Shown one piece after another: positions 6,055 through 14,101 of a stretch of 25,273 nt of DNA. Under the pieces are notes generated by a model, which did not search any database, was not told where the DNA came from, and saw only the letters and a list, made by a program, of their open reading frames with translations. This stretch comes from Thermoplasmatota archaeon. GTDB taxonomy: Archaea > Thermoplasmatota > E2 > DHVEG-1. Numbering within the stretch: position 1 is the stretch's first letter; each line of letters begins with the position of its first letter. Both the position numbers and the translations under genes were made by a program. The DNA lies in the NCBI GenBank assembly GCA_016930995.1, contig JAFGFQ010000035.1:1-25273 (forward strand), given 5' to 3'.

Positions 6055-7134
6055 CTATTTTTTCATGTACATATACTGGATATGACAGTTCCCCTCGCTA
6101 CTCACCATACAAGGACCAACTGGATGCTGCGGCGTACACTGCTCACCAAACAACGGGCACTGTTTTGATGAAATAAGACCTCGTAACACCTCACCGCAGA
6201 GACACCCGGTCGGTTCAGCGAACTCCTCACAGGCTAGGTTCTGAAGGCCCTCTTCGTACTTCTTGCGAGCATCATACCATTCAAACTTCCTGCGGAGCCG
6301 CAGCCCAGAACCGGGGATAACAGGGAACCCTCTCCATTTCACATCCATTGGCTCGAAGACTTCTTTCAGTAACTGCTGTGCTTTTCTATTCCCCTGCGGC
6401 TGTACCACACGCACGTACTCGTTTTCGACTAGTGCCTTCCCCTGCTGAATCTGCCGGACCAGCATCCAGACGGCCATGAGCAGATCAAGTGGTTCGAACC
6501 CAGCGACCACCTGCGGAATCCTGTACTTTTTCGAGAGAGACTCATAGGGTTTCGTCCCAATGATCGCGGAGACATGACCAGGTTCAATGAACCCGTCTAT
6601 TTTTATTTCACCCATCTGAAGAATCGCCTGAAGCGCCGGTGGAATCACCCGATGACAACACAACACAGAAAAATTCTCAGGAGGTTCTTGAAGTAGGACT
6701 GAGGCGGTCGTCGGAGCGGTCGTCTCAAAGCCCACCGCCATAAACACAACATCCTTGTCCTTTTGTTTTTCTGCGAGAAGACGTGCATCTTCGATACTGT
6801 ACACGGTCCGGACATCATACCCGTCCGTCTTCATCTGCTGAAGAGACGAACTCCTCCCAGGGACACGCGTCATATCTCCAAACGTCGCAATCGTTTTACC
6901 GTTTTTCGCAAGCAGCAATATCTCTTCTATTTCCTTTGGGGTGGTGACACAGACCGGGCACCCAGGACCCTGCCCAATCTCAACACCACAGTTATCCAAT
7001 AAAGCATCCAATCCATGTTTCACCAACGTATCCTGATGGGTCCCACATACATGCATAAACTTCAGATGCACCTGTGCTTTCGCAATCTGGGAGACGATCT
7101 CATCAGCCAGTTTTTTATCACGTAAAGGAAACAT
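6055..7134 (-). CDS. hypD: HypD, [NiFe]-hydrogenase Fe(CN)2CO maturation factor
   Basis: The 359-residue protein has the HypD hallmarks. C30 lies in CGTH, C59 and C62 lie in GPGCPVC, and a C-terminal cysteine cluster (PTGCLCGEVL, CPLFGEQC and GPCMVSSEGNC) binds the [4Fe-4S] cluster. HypD and HypC together hold the iron that receives CN and CO ligands before insertion into the large subunit of [NiFe]-hydrogenase. The ATG at 7134 shares one base with the hypC stop; a GTG at 7137 would add one residue. The tight overlap shows translational coupling with hypC. No hydrogenase structural genes or hypA, hypB, hypE or hypF occur in the window. Confidence 0.97.
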   Translation of the reverse strand: MFPLRDKKLADEIVSQIAKAQVHLKFMHVCGTHQDTLVKHGLDALLDNCGVEIGQGPGCPVCVTTPKEIEEILLLAKNGKTIATFGDMTRVPGRSSSLQQMKTDGYDVRTVYSIEDARLLAEKQKDKDVVFMAVGFETTAPTTASVLLQEPPENFSVLCCHRVIPPALQAILQMGEIKIDGFIEPGHVSAIIGTKPYESLSKKYRIPQVVAGFEPLDLLMAVWMLVRQIQQGKALVENEYVRVVQPQGNRKAQQLLKEVFEPMDVKWRGFPVIPGSGLRLRRKFEWYDARKKYEEGLQNLACEEFAEPTGCLCGEVLRGLISSKQCPLFGEQCTPQHPVGPCMVSSEGNCHIQYMYMKK

Positions 7135-7364
7135 CACCCGTCCCCCTGGGACAACATCTCCCTGAACAACGCCAGAGTTTCTTGCGCCTCTTTCTCATCA
7201 AGAACCTGAATAGCAAACCCCGCATGAACCAGGACGTAATCCCCAATATTTACCTGGACAAGAGACACATTTGCTTTCCGTTTCGTCCCACTGCCGTAAT
7301 CAACAATTGCACTGTGCCGTTTCTTGTCAAGTTCAATGATTTTGCCAGGGATTGCTAAGCACAT
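7134..7364 (-). CDS. hypC: HypC, hydrogenase maturation chaperone
   Basis: The 76-residue protein begins MCLAIPGKI, the diagnostic HypC/HybG N-terminus. C2, exposed after Met removal, binds the Fe(CN)2CO unit together with HypD. The rest is the small beta-barrel (AIVDYGSGTKRKANVSLV, GDYVLVHAGFAIQ) and a short C-terminal helix, and the length is normal. AAGGAGAT sits just upstream of the ATG. It overlaps hypD by one base. The 109-base gap to the cupin gene upstream carries no recognised gene. Confidence 0.97.
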   Translation of the reverse strand: MCLAIPGKIIELDKKRHSAIVDYGSGTKRKANVSLVQVNIGDYVLVHAGFAIQVLDEKEAQETLALFREMLSQGDG

Positions 7365-7473
7365 TTTATCTCCTTACCATCTTTCCGTATCAACCCTCAA
7401 AGAGTACGTTGGTCGGTCACATTATCAGCATACCACAGATAAACACAACAAGAATAGTCATGTATTTTTCCCT

Positions 7474-7815
7474 TCATTTCTGATAAGGAATCAAGCAGAG
7501 AAATTTTAGTGTCGCGCTCCCCCGGTTAATGAGCTGATGCCACTCCATCGGTTTGATAAATAACACTTCACCTGGACGCAATGGTTGCTCAGTGGTCTGG
7601 TCTTTTACAAATCCCTCCCCTTCCAGGATGAACACCTCGTGTTCCCATTCATGCTGGTGCAGGGGAGAATTACCCCCGGGCTTGATTTCAAATAAGCGCA
7701 TCGCGAAGTTCTGCGCACCATCTTTCTTTGAAATCAGCCAGCGGACCTTGATATTCTTCACGCCGGGTTCCTGCGGATGCTCTAAATCTACCTCTGTGTA
7801 ATGAACATGTTTCAT
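7474..7815 (-). CDS. Single-domain cupin, small-molecule or metal binding
   Basis: The 113-residue protein has the two cupin motifs. The first is HQHEWEHEVFILEGEG, with the metal-binding His and Glu residues (H-x-H with E seven to eight residues on), and the second is PGEVLFIKPMEWHQLINRG. Such stand-alone cupins bind a divalent metal and may be sensors, isomerases or dioxygenases; the substrate cannot be inferred. It lies upstream of hypC on the same strand with a 109-base gap and is divergent from purQ. Sequence identity of the fold is clear and the function is open. Confidence 0.85.
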   Translation of the reverse strand: MKHVHYTEVDLEHPQEPGVKNIKVRWLISKKDGAQNFAMRLFEIKPGGNSPLHQHEWEHEVFILEGEGFVKDQTTEQPLRPGEVLFIKPMEWHQLINRGSATLKFLCLIPYQK

Positions 7816-7922
7816 TTCTGTTCACCGTACTGTTCGAGATAGCATCTGACATCATTAATGTTGCCTTCAAACAAAGTAGAAATAAGGGAGATGTATTTAG
7901 GAATCGAATCTCGGCGGGAATC

Positions 7923-8759
7923 ATGAAAATAAAAGACATCAACATCGCGGTCATTCGGATTGAGGGCACGAACTGCGAGCAGGAATCCTACGATGCGTTC
8001 AAACGATTAGGCGCCCGTCCAGAATTCGTCCATCTCAAACAGCTACTTCACATCGACTGCAACGCTGATGAAACACGAGACATCCTTGATTATCACTGCC
8101 TGATGATCCCCGGAGGGTTCTCCGCTGGGGACTATATCCGGGCGGGCGCGATTTTTGCCGCACGGATAAAAAGTCAGCTGCAGACACACCTGAGAGAATT
8201 TGTGAAACAAGACCGCCCCATCCTTGGCATCTGCAATGGGTTTCAGGTGCTGACTGAACTTGGGTTACTCCCAGGGTTTGATGACATCATCAGACCAGTC
8301 CCGGATGCGTGCCTGTATCTCAACGACTCAAACCGGTTTGAATGCAGACCGACGCTACTGAAACATGAGAACCGGGGAACCTGTGTGTTCACCTCAAAAA
8401 TCCCACAAAACGATATCCGCCTTATCCCAAGTGCACACGCAGAGGGAAAACTGTTATTTCCCCTCGAACAGCAAGAGCAATACCTCAAGAGACTCGAGAA
8501 GAACGACCAGATCGTGTTCCGCTATGTCGACCCTGAGGGGAACTACGCGGGGTACCCCTGGAACCCGAACGGATCCCCGATGAACATCGCAGGCATCTGC
8601 AACCCGCAAGGCACCGTGTTTGGGATGATGCCACATCCGGAGCGAACCTATTATCGGCATCAGCATCCAGATTGGACTATGAGCGGTCTCCAGGATAATA
8701 TCGGTGACGGGCGGGCGATTTTCGAATCCGTGCTTGCGTATATCTCCAAAAAGTTCTAA
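7923..8759 (+). CDS. purQ: PurQ, phosphoribosylformylglycinamidine synthase glutaminase subunit
   Basis: The 278-residue class I glutamine amidotransferase has the PurQ start (IAVIRIEGTNCEQE), an oxyanion-region PGGFSAGDYIRAGAI, the nucleophile C104 in GICNGFQ, and the His-Glu pair in MMPHPERTYY (H238, E240). It provides ammonia to PurL for step four of purine synthesis. The length agrees with the longer archaeal form rather than the roughly 225-residue bacterial form. PurL and PurS are not in the window. A TATA-like TGTATTTAG about 30 bases before the ATG suggests a leaderless or very short-leader transcript. Confidence 0.95.
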   Translation: MKIKDINIAVIRIEGTNCEQESYDAFKRLGARPEFVHLKQLLHIDCNADETRDILDYHCLMIPGGFSAGDYIRAGAIFAARIKSQLQTHLREFVKQDRPILGICNGFQVLTELGLLPGFDDIIRPVPDACLYLNDSNRFECRPTLLKHENRGTCVFTSKIPQNDIRLIPSAHAEGKLLFPLEQQEQYLKRLEKNDQIVFRYVDPEGNYAGYPWNPNGSPMNIAGICNPQGTVFGMMPHPERTYYRHQHPDWTMSGLQDNIGDGRAIFESVLAYISKKF

Positions 8760-8834
8760 CCAAGGATGTTCGAAACTCTTTTATAGAGAAAGGCCTCTTC
8801 ATTACACTATAGAAGAAATATAGGGGAAGTAAAT

Positions 8835-10328
8835 ATGAAGACACATATACTCATCTCAGTTCTTCTCTGTGGTTTTTTACTGCTTGGTTCGTATGCCACA
8901 GCGATGCCGACAATTTCTTTACGGAGTCCACCTGATTGGTATGATGGTACATTCCAAGGGACATGGAACAACAGGAAAGATAATTCCTCAGGTTCTCTGT
9001 GGGGCGTGTTGAATCAAGGTCGACGTCCGACACAGGGAACGTTCACCGCAGAATGGAACACCTCTGTAGGAACAGAGAACGGAACAGCTCATGGGTTTTT
9101 CTCTGGTGTGATACTCTCAGGGTACTGGCAGGCCACAGGAACAGGGAAAACAACCCGCTTTCTCGGCATCCTCCGGTTGAACCAGACACAGTTTTCCGCT
9201 CAATTACTCACTATGAGAGCTGGTGTTATTGCTATCTCAGGGGTCCATGACGCCTCGTTTTTACCAAAACCTACCGGTTCATACGAGATTGGTATTAAAC
9301 CTATTCATCTTGTTGACGTCAGCAGACCAGAGAATTTCACGTCGAATACAACAGACGTCCGTGAGATGATGATCCAACTGTGGTACCCAATTGAAGGAAC
9401 GAATGATCGAACCCCAACAGACTACATGGATGCCCCTACGTTCCAATGGCTGAAAGGGAGGTCCCCCATCCCGCTTATCACCATCCCGAACAACGCTTAT
9501 GAATTCGTACGACCACATAGCAGAAATGAAACCACCATTGCCCCAGGGGTGTTTCCAGTGGTTGTGTTTTCTCCAGGGTATGATGGGGTGTATCAGATTT
9601 ACACTTCCTTTATTGAGGACCTGGTGACCCACGGTTTTGTGGTTGTGTCAATAAATCATCCCTACGTCTCTGGTATCACCGTGTTTCCCGATGGTCATAC
9701 GGTCGGGCTTGCAGAAGTGCCACTTGATCCCGTGGCACGAGAAGCGTTCTTTAACATGTCGCTGCGCACGATTGTCTCTGATGCAAAGTTTGTACTTGAT
9801 ACGATTACCGAGATGAACCAAACCGATCCTGATTTTTCTGGTCATTTCGACTTAGGAAAGGTCGGTATGTATGGCCATTCCTTCGGAGGAGCCAACACCG
9901 CGGTCTGCTGTTATGAAGACCATCGGTTCCGCGCGGGGCTGACCCTTGACGGCGTCTTTTACAAGGAATTCATCCCTGGAGATATCACTGTACCATTCCT
10001 CTTCATGTTTGCAGAGGCCCGCCTGGTCAACGATGAAACCATCCGCTATATGTGGGATCATAGTCGCAATGACACGTTTAACATGAGCATCGAAGGATCC
10101 ACGCACTACGCGTTCACCGATGTCGGCGTGCTGCTTTCCCATCTCGTCCCTTTGATCCCCCCAAGGTTGCTGCTGTTTGGTTCGATTCCACCCAAACGTA
10201 TGGTTAACATCACACGAACATATGCAACCGTTTTCTTCGAGGTGTATTTGAAAGGAGAACCTCTCGACAGATTACTTACCCTTTCTGCGCAGTTTGATGA
10301 GGTGCACTTCGCCTACAAACTCGAATAA
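8835..10328 (+). CDS. Secreted alpha/beta-hydrolase of the PAF-acetylhydrolase/dienelactone hydrolase group
   Basis: The 497-residue protein has a signal peptide (first 23 or so residues, ending SYATA). A beta-rich domain follows (to about residue 140) with repeated Gly/Trp turns. The alpha/beta-hydrolase domain begins at DVSRPENFT and REMMIQLWYP. The nucleophile is S349 in MYGHSFGGA; FSPGYDGVYQIY supplies the oxyanion region, and the likely catalytic His lies in GSTHYAFTD. The WYP and GHSFGG pair is typical of plasma and type II PAF-acetylhydrolases, so an ester or lipid substrate outside the cell is probable. Twelve N-x-S/T sequons suggest heavy N-glycosylation. AGGGGAAG precedes the start. 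It is followed 18 bases later by a Nudix gene. Confidence 0.85.
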   Translation: MKTHILISVLLCGFLLLGSYATAMPTISLRSPPDWYDGTFQGTWNNRKDNSSGSLWGVLNQGRRPTQGTFTAEWNTSVGTENGTAHGFFSGVILSGYWQATGTGKTTRFLGILRLNQTQFSAQLLTMRAGVIAISGVHDASFLPKPTGSYEIGIKPIHLVDVSRPENFTSNTTDVREMMIQLWYPIEGTNDRTPTDYMDAPTFQWLKGRSPIPLITIPNNAYEFVRPHSRNETTIAPGVFPVVVFSPGYDGVYQIYTSFIEDLVTHGFVVVSINHPYVSGITVFPDGHTVGLAEVPLDPVAREAFFNMSLRTIVSDAKFVLDTITEMNQTDPDFSGHFDLGKVGMYGHSFGGANTAVCCYEDHRFRAGLTLDGVFYKEFIPGDITVPFLFMFAEARLVNDETIRYMWDHSRNDTFNMSIEGSTHYAFTDVGVLLSHLVPLIPPRLLLFGSIPPKRMVNITRTYATVFFEVYLKGEPLDRLLTLSAQFDEVHFAYKLE

Positions 10329-10346
10329 GTAAGGAGAGAAGATACG

Positions 10347-10769
10347 ATGCCCCAGGTAGTCACCTGTCTTTTAGAACATGGAGGGAAAATCCTTCTTCTG
10401 AAACGAAGTAACCTGGTGGGGACATACCGTGGGCTCTGGGGTGGTGTCGCTGGATACGTCGAGGAACTTGAAGACCCCTATGACACCGCGCTAAAGGAGA
10501 TATCCCAAGAAGCAGTAATCGATGTTGATGCGCTTACGTTCGTAAAAAAAGGAATTCCGATCGAGATTACTGATACCTACGAAGGAAGACGGTACGACTG
10601 GCTCATCTACCCGTTCCTCTTTCATATCGAAGATACATCACTGGTTCGCATCGACTGGGAGCATGAGGAGTACCGCTGGGTCTTCCCCTCAGAGGTACGA
10701 AAACTTAATACGGTGCCGGGTCTTGATGAGGTCGTTGCACAACTTCTTGGGGCCACCGACATATTATGA
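10347..10769 (+). CDS. Nudix-family hydrolase with an altered Nudix box
   Basis: The 140-residue protein has a Nudix fold with the box at residues 36-58. G36 is followed by five residues to E42, then seven residues to K50-E51, then Q54-E55. The usual REUxEExGU therefore reads KEISQEAVI: the Arg is Lys, one of the three metal-binding glutamates is Gln, and the Gly is Val. Nudix proteins cleave nucleoside diphosphates linked to another moiety. Substrate specificity is unknown, and activity may be reduced or metal use changed. AAGGAGAG lies just before the ATG, and the close spacing to the secreted hydrolase suggests cotranscription, though a functional link is not obvious. Confidence 0.85.
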   Translation: MPQVVTCLLEHGGKILLLKRSNLVGTYRGLWGGVAGYVEELEDPYDTALKEISQEAVIDVDALTFVKKGIPIEITDTYEGRRYDWLIYPFLFHIEDTSLVRIDWEHEEYRWVFPSEVRKLNTVPGLDEVVAQLLGATDIL

Positions 10770-10803
10770 AAAGAAAAGAAGAAAAAGAAATAGGATATCC
10801 TTC

Positions 10804-11385
10804 TTAGGCAGCCGATGCACGGTCAAGCTCATCTAAGACTTTCTCAATTTCAGCATAGGTCTGCTCTATCGATTGGCCGGTATTGATGATATGCCAGCCT
10901 GTTGCCAGCTCCAATGCTTTGCTTCGAACCTTCAAAAACGCTTCCTGTGTCTCAAACATCTCTGTTTCACTGCGCTGCTTGATACGCTCGATAAGCTCCT
11001 CTGGTGTGGCGTCTAAGAAGAACATGTAGGGCGATGTCGGAACAAGTTTTTCAAAAAACCGATACCCGGTCTTCGTTAGACGTCTCGGGAGATACGCAGT
11101 CCCCATCAGGTATCGCACCATGATAAGGGTGTCACAGGCAGGTTTTCGATAATAGCGTTTTAATGAATACATCACGTCAATGGCGTAGAAGACCGATGCT
11201 TTCAACCGGTTGATTTTCCCTTCGCCAAGGAGCGCTTTCTTCGCGGTGCGTCCATAGAAGTTATCTATCTCCGGATGGGATCGTATGATGACTTTGTCTC
11301 CTTTCTTCTCGTAGCGCTGTTTGATCAACTGGGCGTGCGTGTCCTTGCCGACGCCATCAAGACCATCTACGATGATGAGCCGCAT
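10804..11385 (-). CDS. Thymidylate-kinase-like P-loop kinase with altered motifs
   Basis: The 193-residue protein resembles dTMP kinase in length and layout, with P-loop GLDGVGKDT at residues 8-16 and a LID-like Arg-rich stretch (about 133-139, ERIKQRS). Two differences stand out. The residue after the P-loop lysine is Asp instead of Ser/Thr. The catalytic DR(Y/F) motif of dTMP kinases reads VRY (VRYLMGTAYLP). It is the last gene of a three-gene unit with a polyprenol-kinase-like protein and a UbiA prenyltransferase, one base after the former. A role in lipid or isoprenoid phosphate metabolism rather than dTMP phosphorylation is therefore possible; the fold is firm, the substrate is inference. 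Confidence 0.8.
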   Translation of the reverse strand: MRLIIVDGLDGVGKDTHAQLIKQRYEKKGDKVIIRSHPEIDNFYGRTAKKALLGEGKINRLKASVFYAIDVMYSLKRYYRKPACDTLIMVRYLMGTAYLPRRLTKTGYRFFEKLVPTSPYMFFLDATPEELIERIKQRSETEMFETQEAFLKVRSKALELATGWHIINTGQSIEQTYAEIEKVLDELDRASAA

Positions 11386-11386
11386 G

Positions 11387-12055
11387 TCACCCCACCAAAA
11401 AGAACCAGTACATCACTGCGGTAACAAACGGCACAGAAAGATTATCAAGACCCAGGGGAGTGATTCCCTCAACCACGGTCGCGACACCAGCCATGCAGAG
11501 GAGATACACCGCAACCCTGCTGGTGATCGGCTCTGAGTAAAACACCAAGGCGACACAAAGTAAGATAAATGTCACGACAAACATCGCTATCGACCCGACG
11601 AAGCTTTTCGTGTCTTTGAACACGGTGTATGTCCTCTGCCCGTATTTAATGCCGATGAGAGAGGCTAAACCGTCCCCGTAGGACATCGCAAGGATCGCCA
11701 TCGCGATGATCTCGCGATGGTCAAAAAACACATACGCAAGTATCGTCCAGGTAATAGCGTAGTACACTAATCCAAGCCCATGACCCGCCTCAGAGGTTTT
11801 CCCCCGCATTGACTTAATCGGGGAGTACGGGCTCATAAGAAACGTAAAAAGGATGAACGGACCGGCAGCGATAAAGGCCATCACCCAGTTGGTCTCAAAC
11901 AAGGGAAGGATAAAGGCGATATTTCCGGTCATAATATGAAGGAACTTCCGACTCTGCACCGGGTATTTCTTCGAAAATACCTTTTCGGTAAACAGAATCA
12001 AGATCGCTACATAGAGATAGACTGCGGCAACCCCAACGATATCACTTTGATACAT
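11387..12055 (-). CDS. SEC59/VTE5-family lipid (polyprenol or phytol-type) kinase, membrane protein
   Basis: The 222-residue protein has about seven hydrophobic segments and the conserved family motifs: RKFLH (36-40), SYGDGLASLIG (125-135), KSFVGS (150-155) and, near the C-terminus, EGITPLGLDNLSVP. These are shared by CTP-dependent dolichol kinase (SEC59), phytol kinase (VTE5) and diacylglycerol kinase DGK1. It would phosphorylate a prenyl alcohol or lipid on the membrane. Its place between a UbiA prenyltransferase (three bases upstream) and a P-loop kinase (one base downstream) supports an isoprenoid role, such as geranylgeraniol recycling or a dolichol-like glycan carrier. GGATGAAGA before the ATG overlaps the end of the UbiA gene. 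Confidence 0.85.
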   Translation of the reverse strand: MYQSDIVGVAAVYLYVAILILFTEKVFSKKYPVQSRKFLHIMTGNIAFILPLFETNWVMAFIAAGPFILFTFLMSPYSPIKSMRGKTSEAGHGLGLVYYAITWTILAYVFFDHREIIAMAILAMSYGDGLASLIGIKYGQRTYTVFKDTKSFVGSIAMFVVTFILLCVALVFYSEPITSRVAVYLLCMAGVATVVEGITPLGLDNLSVPFVTAVMYWFFLVG

Positions 12056-12058
12056 TCT

Positions 12059-12961
12059 TCATCCTCCGATAAATGCTCCAACGAGGAACGCAAGCAACCC
12101 GATGAAGATGGCGATGAGCGTAAACTTCCGATGGAACTTCATGTTCGGTTGTTTTTTAAGCAACAGTTGCAAGCAGGTGCTCAGCAACATCGTATCTGTT
12201 ATAAACACGAGGATAAAATAGATTATGTTCCGATAATAAAACCCAAACGCTGTAGAAAAATAAGGGAGGAAACTGATGGCGACTGCACAGACATAGAAGA
12301 GGGAGGCGACAGCATTGGAGGCACGAAGGCCAATGTAGCGGGGGAATGATCTAACCCCCTGCAGTTTATCCCCTTCGTAGTCCATTACATCCTTCATAAT
12401 CTCCCTACCTGTTCCTGCAAGGAAAGCGATGAGGGCGATGATGTAGATGGCTGGGTTAATCGTCCCAAGGGAAAACGGGTTGTTCCCAAGAACGGTTGCT
12501 CCCCCGAAGACAAAAGGGATCGCCATGATGTATGCTATATAGAAGTTGCCGATGAGTTTGATTTTCTTCATTTTCACGTCATAGAGGACTGATATCAGAG
12601 CAGTGATGAGGGCGATAAGAAAACAGGTCATGTTAACGAAATAAGAACTGATGAGCCCTAACGGGAAGAGGACATAAAAAATGTTCAGTGCGGTCTTTGG
12701 GGAGATATCACCTCGGACCAATGGACGGTCTGTTCGTTTATTGATCCGATCGATTTCCAAGTCGTAGTAATCGTTTAAGGCAAAGGTGCTTGCTTCCAGG
12801 AAAAGGGCAGTGAAGAACGTAAGGACTATGTTGAGAAGCGGTAGATTCAAATTGTCGTAGAGTGCTTTTTGAGAAATGAGAGAACCGATAAGAATAGCAA
12901 GGAACAACATCACCCCATGTTCCAGTCGCATGAGTTCCCAGATGGCCTTAAGTTTTTTCAT
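12059..12961 (-). CDS. UbiA-family prenyltransferase (archaeal ether-lipid or polyprenol type)
   Basis: The 300-residue protein has about eight or nine transmembrane segments and both Asp-rich motifs of UbiA enzymes: NDYYDLEIDRINKRTDRP at about residues 63-80, and KDVMDYEGDKLQG at about 190-202. In archaea one such enzyme adds the second geranylgeranyl chain to GGGP to make DGGGP, the precursor of archaeol. The NDYYD form and the D-x-x-D-x-x-G-D second motif fit that group, but homogentisate- or heme-type UbiA cannot be excluded by eye. The ATG at 12961 follows an alternative GTG. A TATA-like TTTATAATC is about 25-35 bases upstream. It heads the three-gene operon. Confidence 0.88.
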   Translation of the reverse strand: MKKLKAIWELMRLEHGVMLFLAILIGSLISQKALYDNLNLPLLNIVLTFFTALFLEASTFALNDYYDLEIDRINKRTDRPLVRGDISPKTALNIFYVLFPLGLISSYFVNMTCFLIALITALISVLYDVKMKKIKLIGNFYIAYIMAIPFVFGGATVLGNNPFSLGTINPAIYIIALIAFLAGTGREIMKDVMDYEGDKLQGVRSFPRYIGLRASNAVASLFYVCAVAISFLPYFSTAFGFYYRNIIYFILVFITDTMLLSTCLQLLLKKQPNMKFHRKFTLIAIFIGLLAFLVGAFIGG

Positions 12962-12984
12962 CACATCCAGGAATAAAATAGACG

Positions 12985-13110
12985 ATTATAAACTTTTAAG
13001 AGGAGAGCCTGTGGCAGGGATGATTGTTCTATAGAGAATTATCTTTCCAAAACCACTGATAATTCCATCATCAGTTATATTTTTATAGTAAAAAGAGGTT
13101 ATAAAATCGT
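12985..13110. promoter_or_regulatory. Divergent promoter region between UbiA operon and secreted-protein gene
   Basis: The 162-base gap from 12965 to 13126 carries an AT-rich element AAGTTTATAATCG (minus strand, 12985-12997) for the UbiA operon. On the plus strand TTATATTTTTATAG (13075-13088) and GTTATAAAAT (13099-13108) precede the gene at 13127. ACTGAT and ATCAGT (13055-13060 and 13070-13075) form a six-base inverted repeat just upstream. No other gene is visible in this gap. Confidence 0.4.
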
Positions 13111-13126
13111 ATAGGGACGGAAAGTA

Positions 13127-14038
13127 ATGAATAGAAATCTTATTAATAAGAAATCGATAGCGGTGGGAATCATTCTCTTGTTTGTTGGGATATGCTTCAT
13201 TCCTTCGACTGCAACATCTCTGCGTTCTGGGCCAAATACCGCACCTTCGCTTGGGATTTTCTTCGGATTAAACAGTCATCTTGCGATATACTGGGACGCT
13301 AATGTGACAGAAGAACCCATTATACCACGAGGGGGTATCCGCACAGTCTGCTTGGACATTCCGTTTTGGATCACCTGGGGTCTTTTCGGCCGGCTCATAA
13401 ATTATCTTCTCAGATATAAACTTGTCACAATCACACTGTCCGTCGTGGATAAACCGGAGTGGAGTACGACGGCTCTTTCACAAGGAACCGTCTTTTTAAG
13501 CATACCACCAAAAGAAAATGTCAACGAAATAGGACACACACAACTTTCTGTAGCTGTTTATGAAAACGCACCAGCTTTTGCGCTCCTCCCTGTTACGATT
13601 CAAGCAACGATAGAACCAGTGCATGGACTTTTTGGCCTCTTGACCGTTCTACAGGGCACCACCCAAGTGACTGATGTGACCTTCACGGTGGCATATAAAC
13701 CACTTATCCAGCCAATTTATCCTCAGACGAACATCATTGAAACGCCTCCGCTTATCCCGGTAGAGCTTCCGATAGGGATTCAGAACCTTGGAAACGGTCG
13801 AACGACCGTTGTCAATGAAATAGTGGACTACCCAGAGGGGTGGATTGTTACTATACCTGCTCAACTCATGCTAGAAGTCGGTGGATACAATGAAATGAAC
13901 CTTTCAATAGTGGCGCCCTTTAACTTCTCAGGCCAGGAAACGATTACAGTAAGTTTCACCCCTCATTCATCAGATGACTATACATTGGTCGGACAAACCA
14001 TATATGCTACATTTATCGCCTACTATCATCCGCGTTGA
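13127..14038 (+). CDS. Secreted beta-rich protein of unknown function
   Basis: The 303-residue protein starts with a signal peptide (residues 1-30, basic MNRNLINKKS then a hydrophobic core ending PSTATS). The mature part looks like beta-sandwich or Ig-like domains. One part is around residues 90-190 (LVTITLSVVDKPEWSTTAL, FTVAYKP). Another, from about 205, has ELPIGIQNLGNGRTTV, DYPEGWIVTIPAQL and GQETITVSFTPHSSDD, resembling the NEW3/NPCBM-associated domains that describe mean-and-gradient terms in exported proteins. No catalytic motif or C-terminal anchor is evident. It could be a cell-surface or binding protein; I do not recognise a family. A T9 run follows near 14093. Confidence 0.75.
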   Translation: MNRNLINKKSIAVGIILLFVGICFIPSTATSLRSGPNTAPSLGIFFGLNSHLAIYWDANVTEEPIIPRGGIRTVCLDIPFWITWGLFGRLINYLLRYKLVTITLSVVDKPEWSTTALSQGTVFLSIPPKENVNEIGHTQLSVAVYENAPAFALLPVTIQATIEPVHGLFGLLTVLQGTTQVTDVTFTVAYKPLIQPIYPQTNIIETPPLIPVELPIGIQNLGNGRTTVVNEIVDYPEGWIVTIPAQLMLEVGGYNEMNLSIVAPFNFSGQETITVSFTPHSSDDYTLVGQTIYATFIAYYHPR

Positions 14039-14092
14039 GATAAAACAAGAACACATGAAATTGAAACCTACTGAAAACAAGAGAAAGGATTC

Positions 14093-14101
14093 TTTTTTTT
14101 T
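14093..14101 (+). terminator. Poly-T terminator of the secreted-protein gene
   Basis: A run of nine T bases occurs some 55 bases after the stop of the gene at 13127, in the gap converging on the zinc dehydrogenase. Archaeal RNA polymerase commonly stops at such U tracts. Confidence 0.5.

Noticed and set aside
10770..10803. Purine-rich tract as a plus-strand terminator of the Nudix gene
   Set aside because: The tract is A/G-rich on the plus strand; its T/C-rich complement better fits the end of the minus-strand kinase gene.
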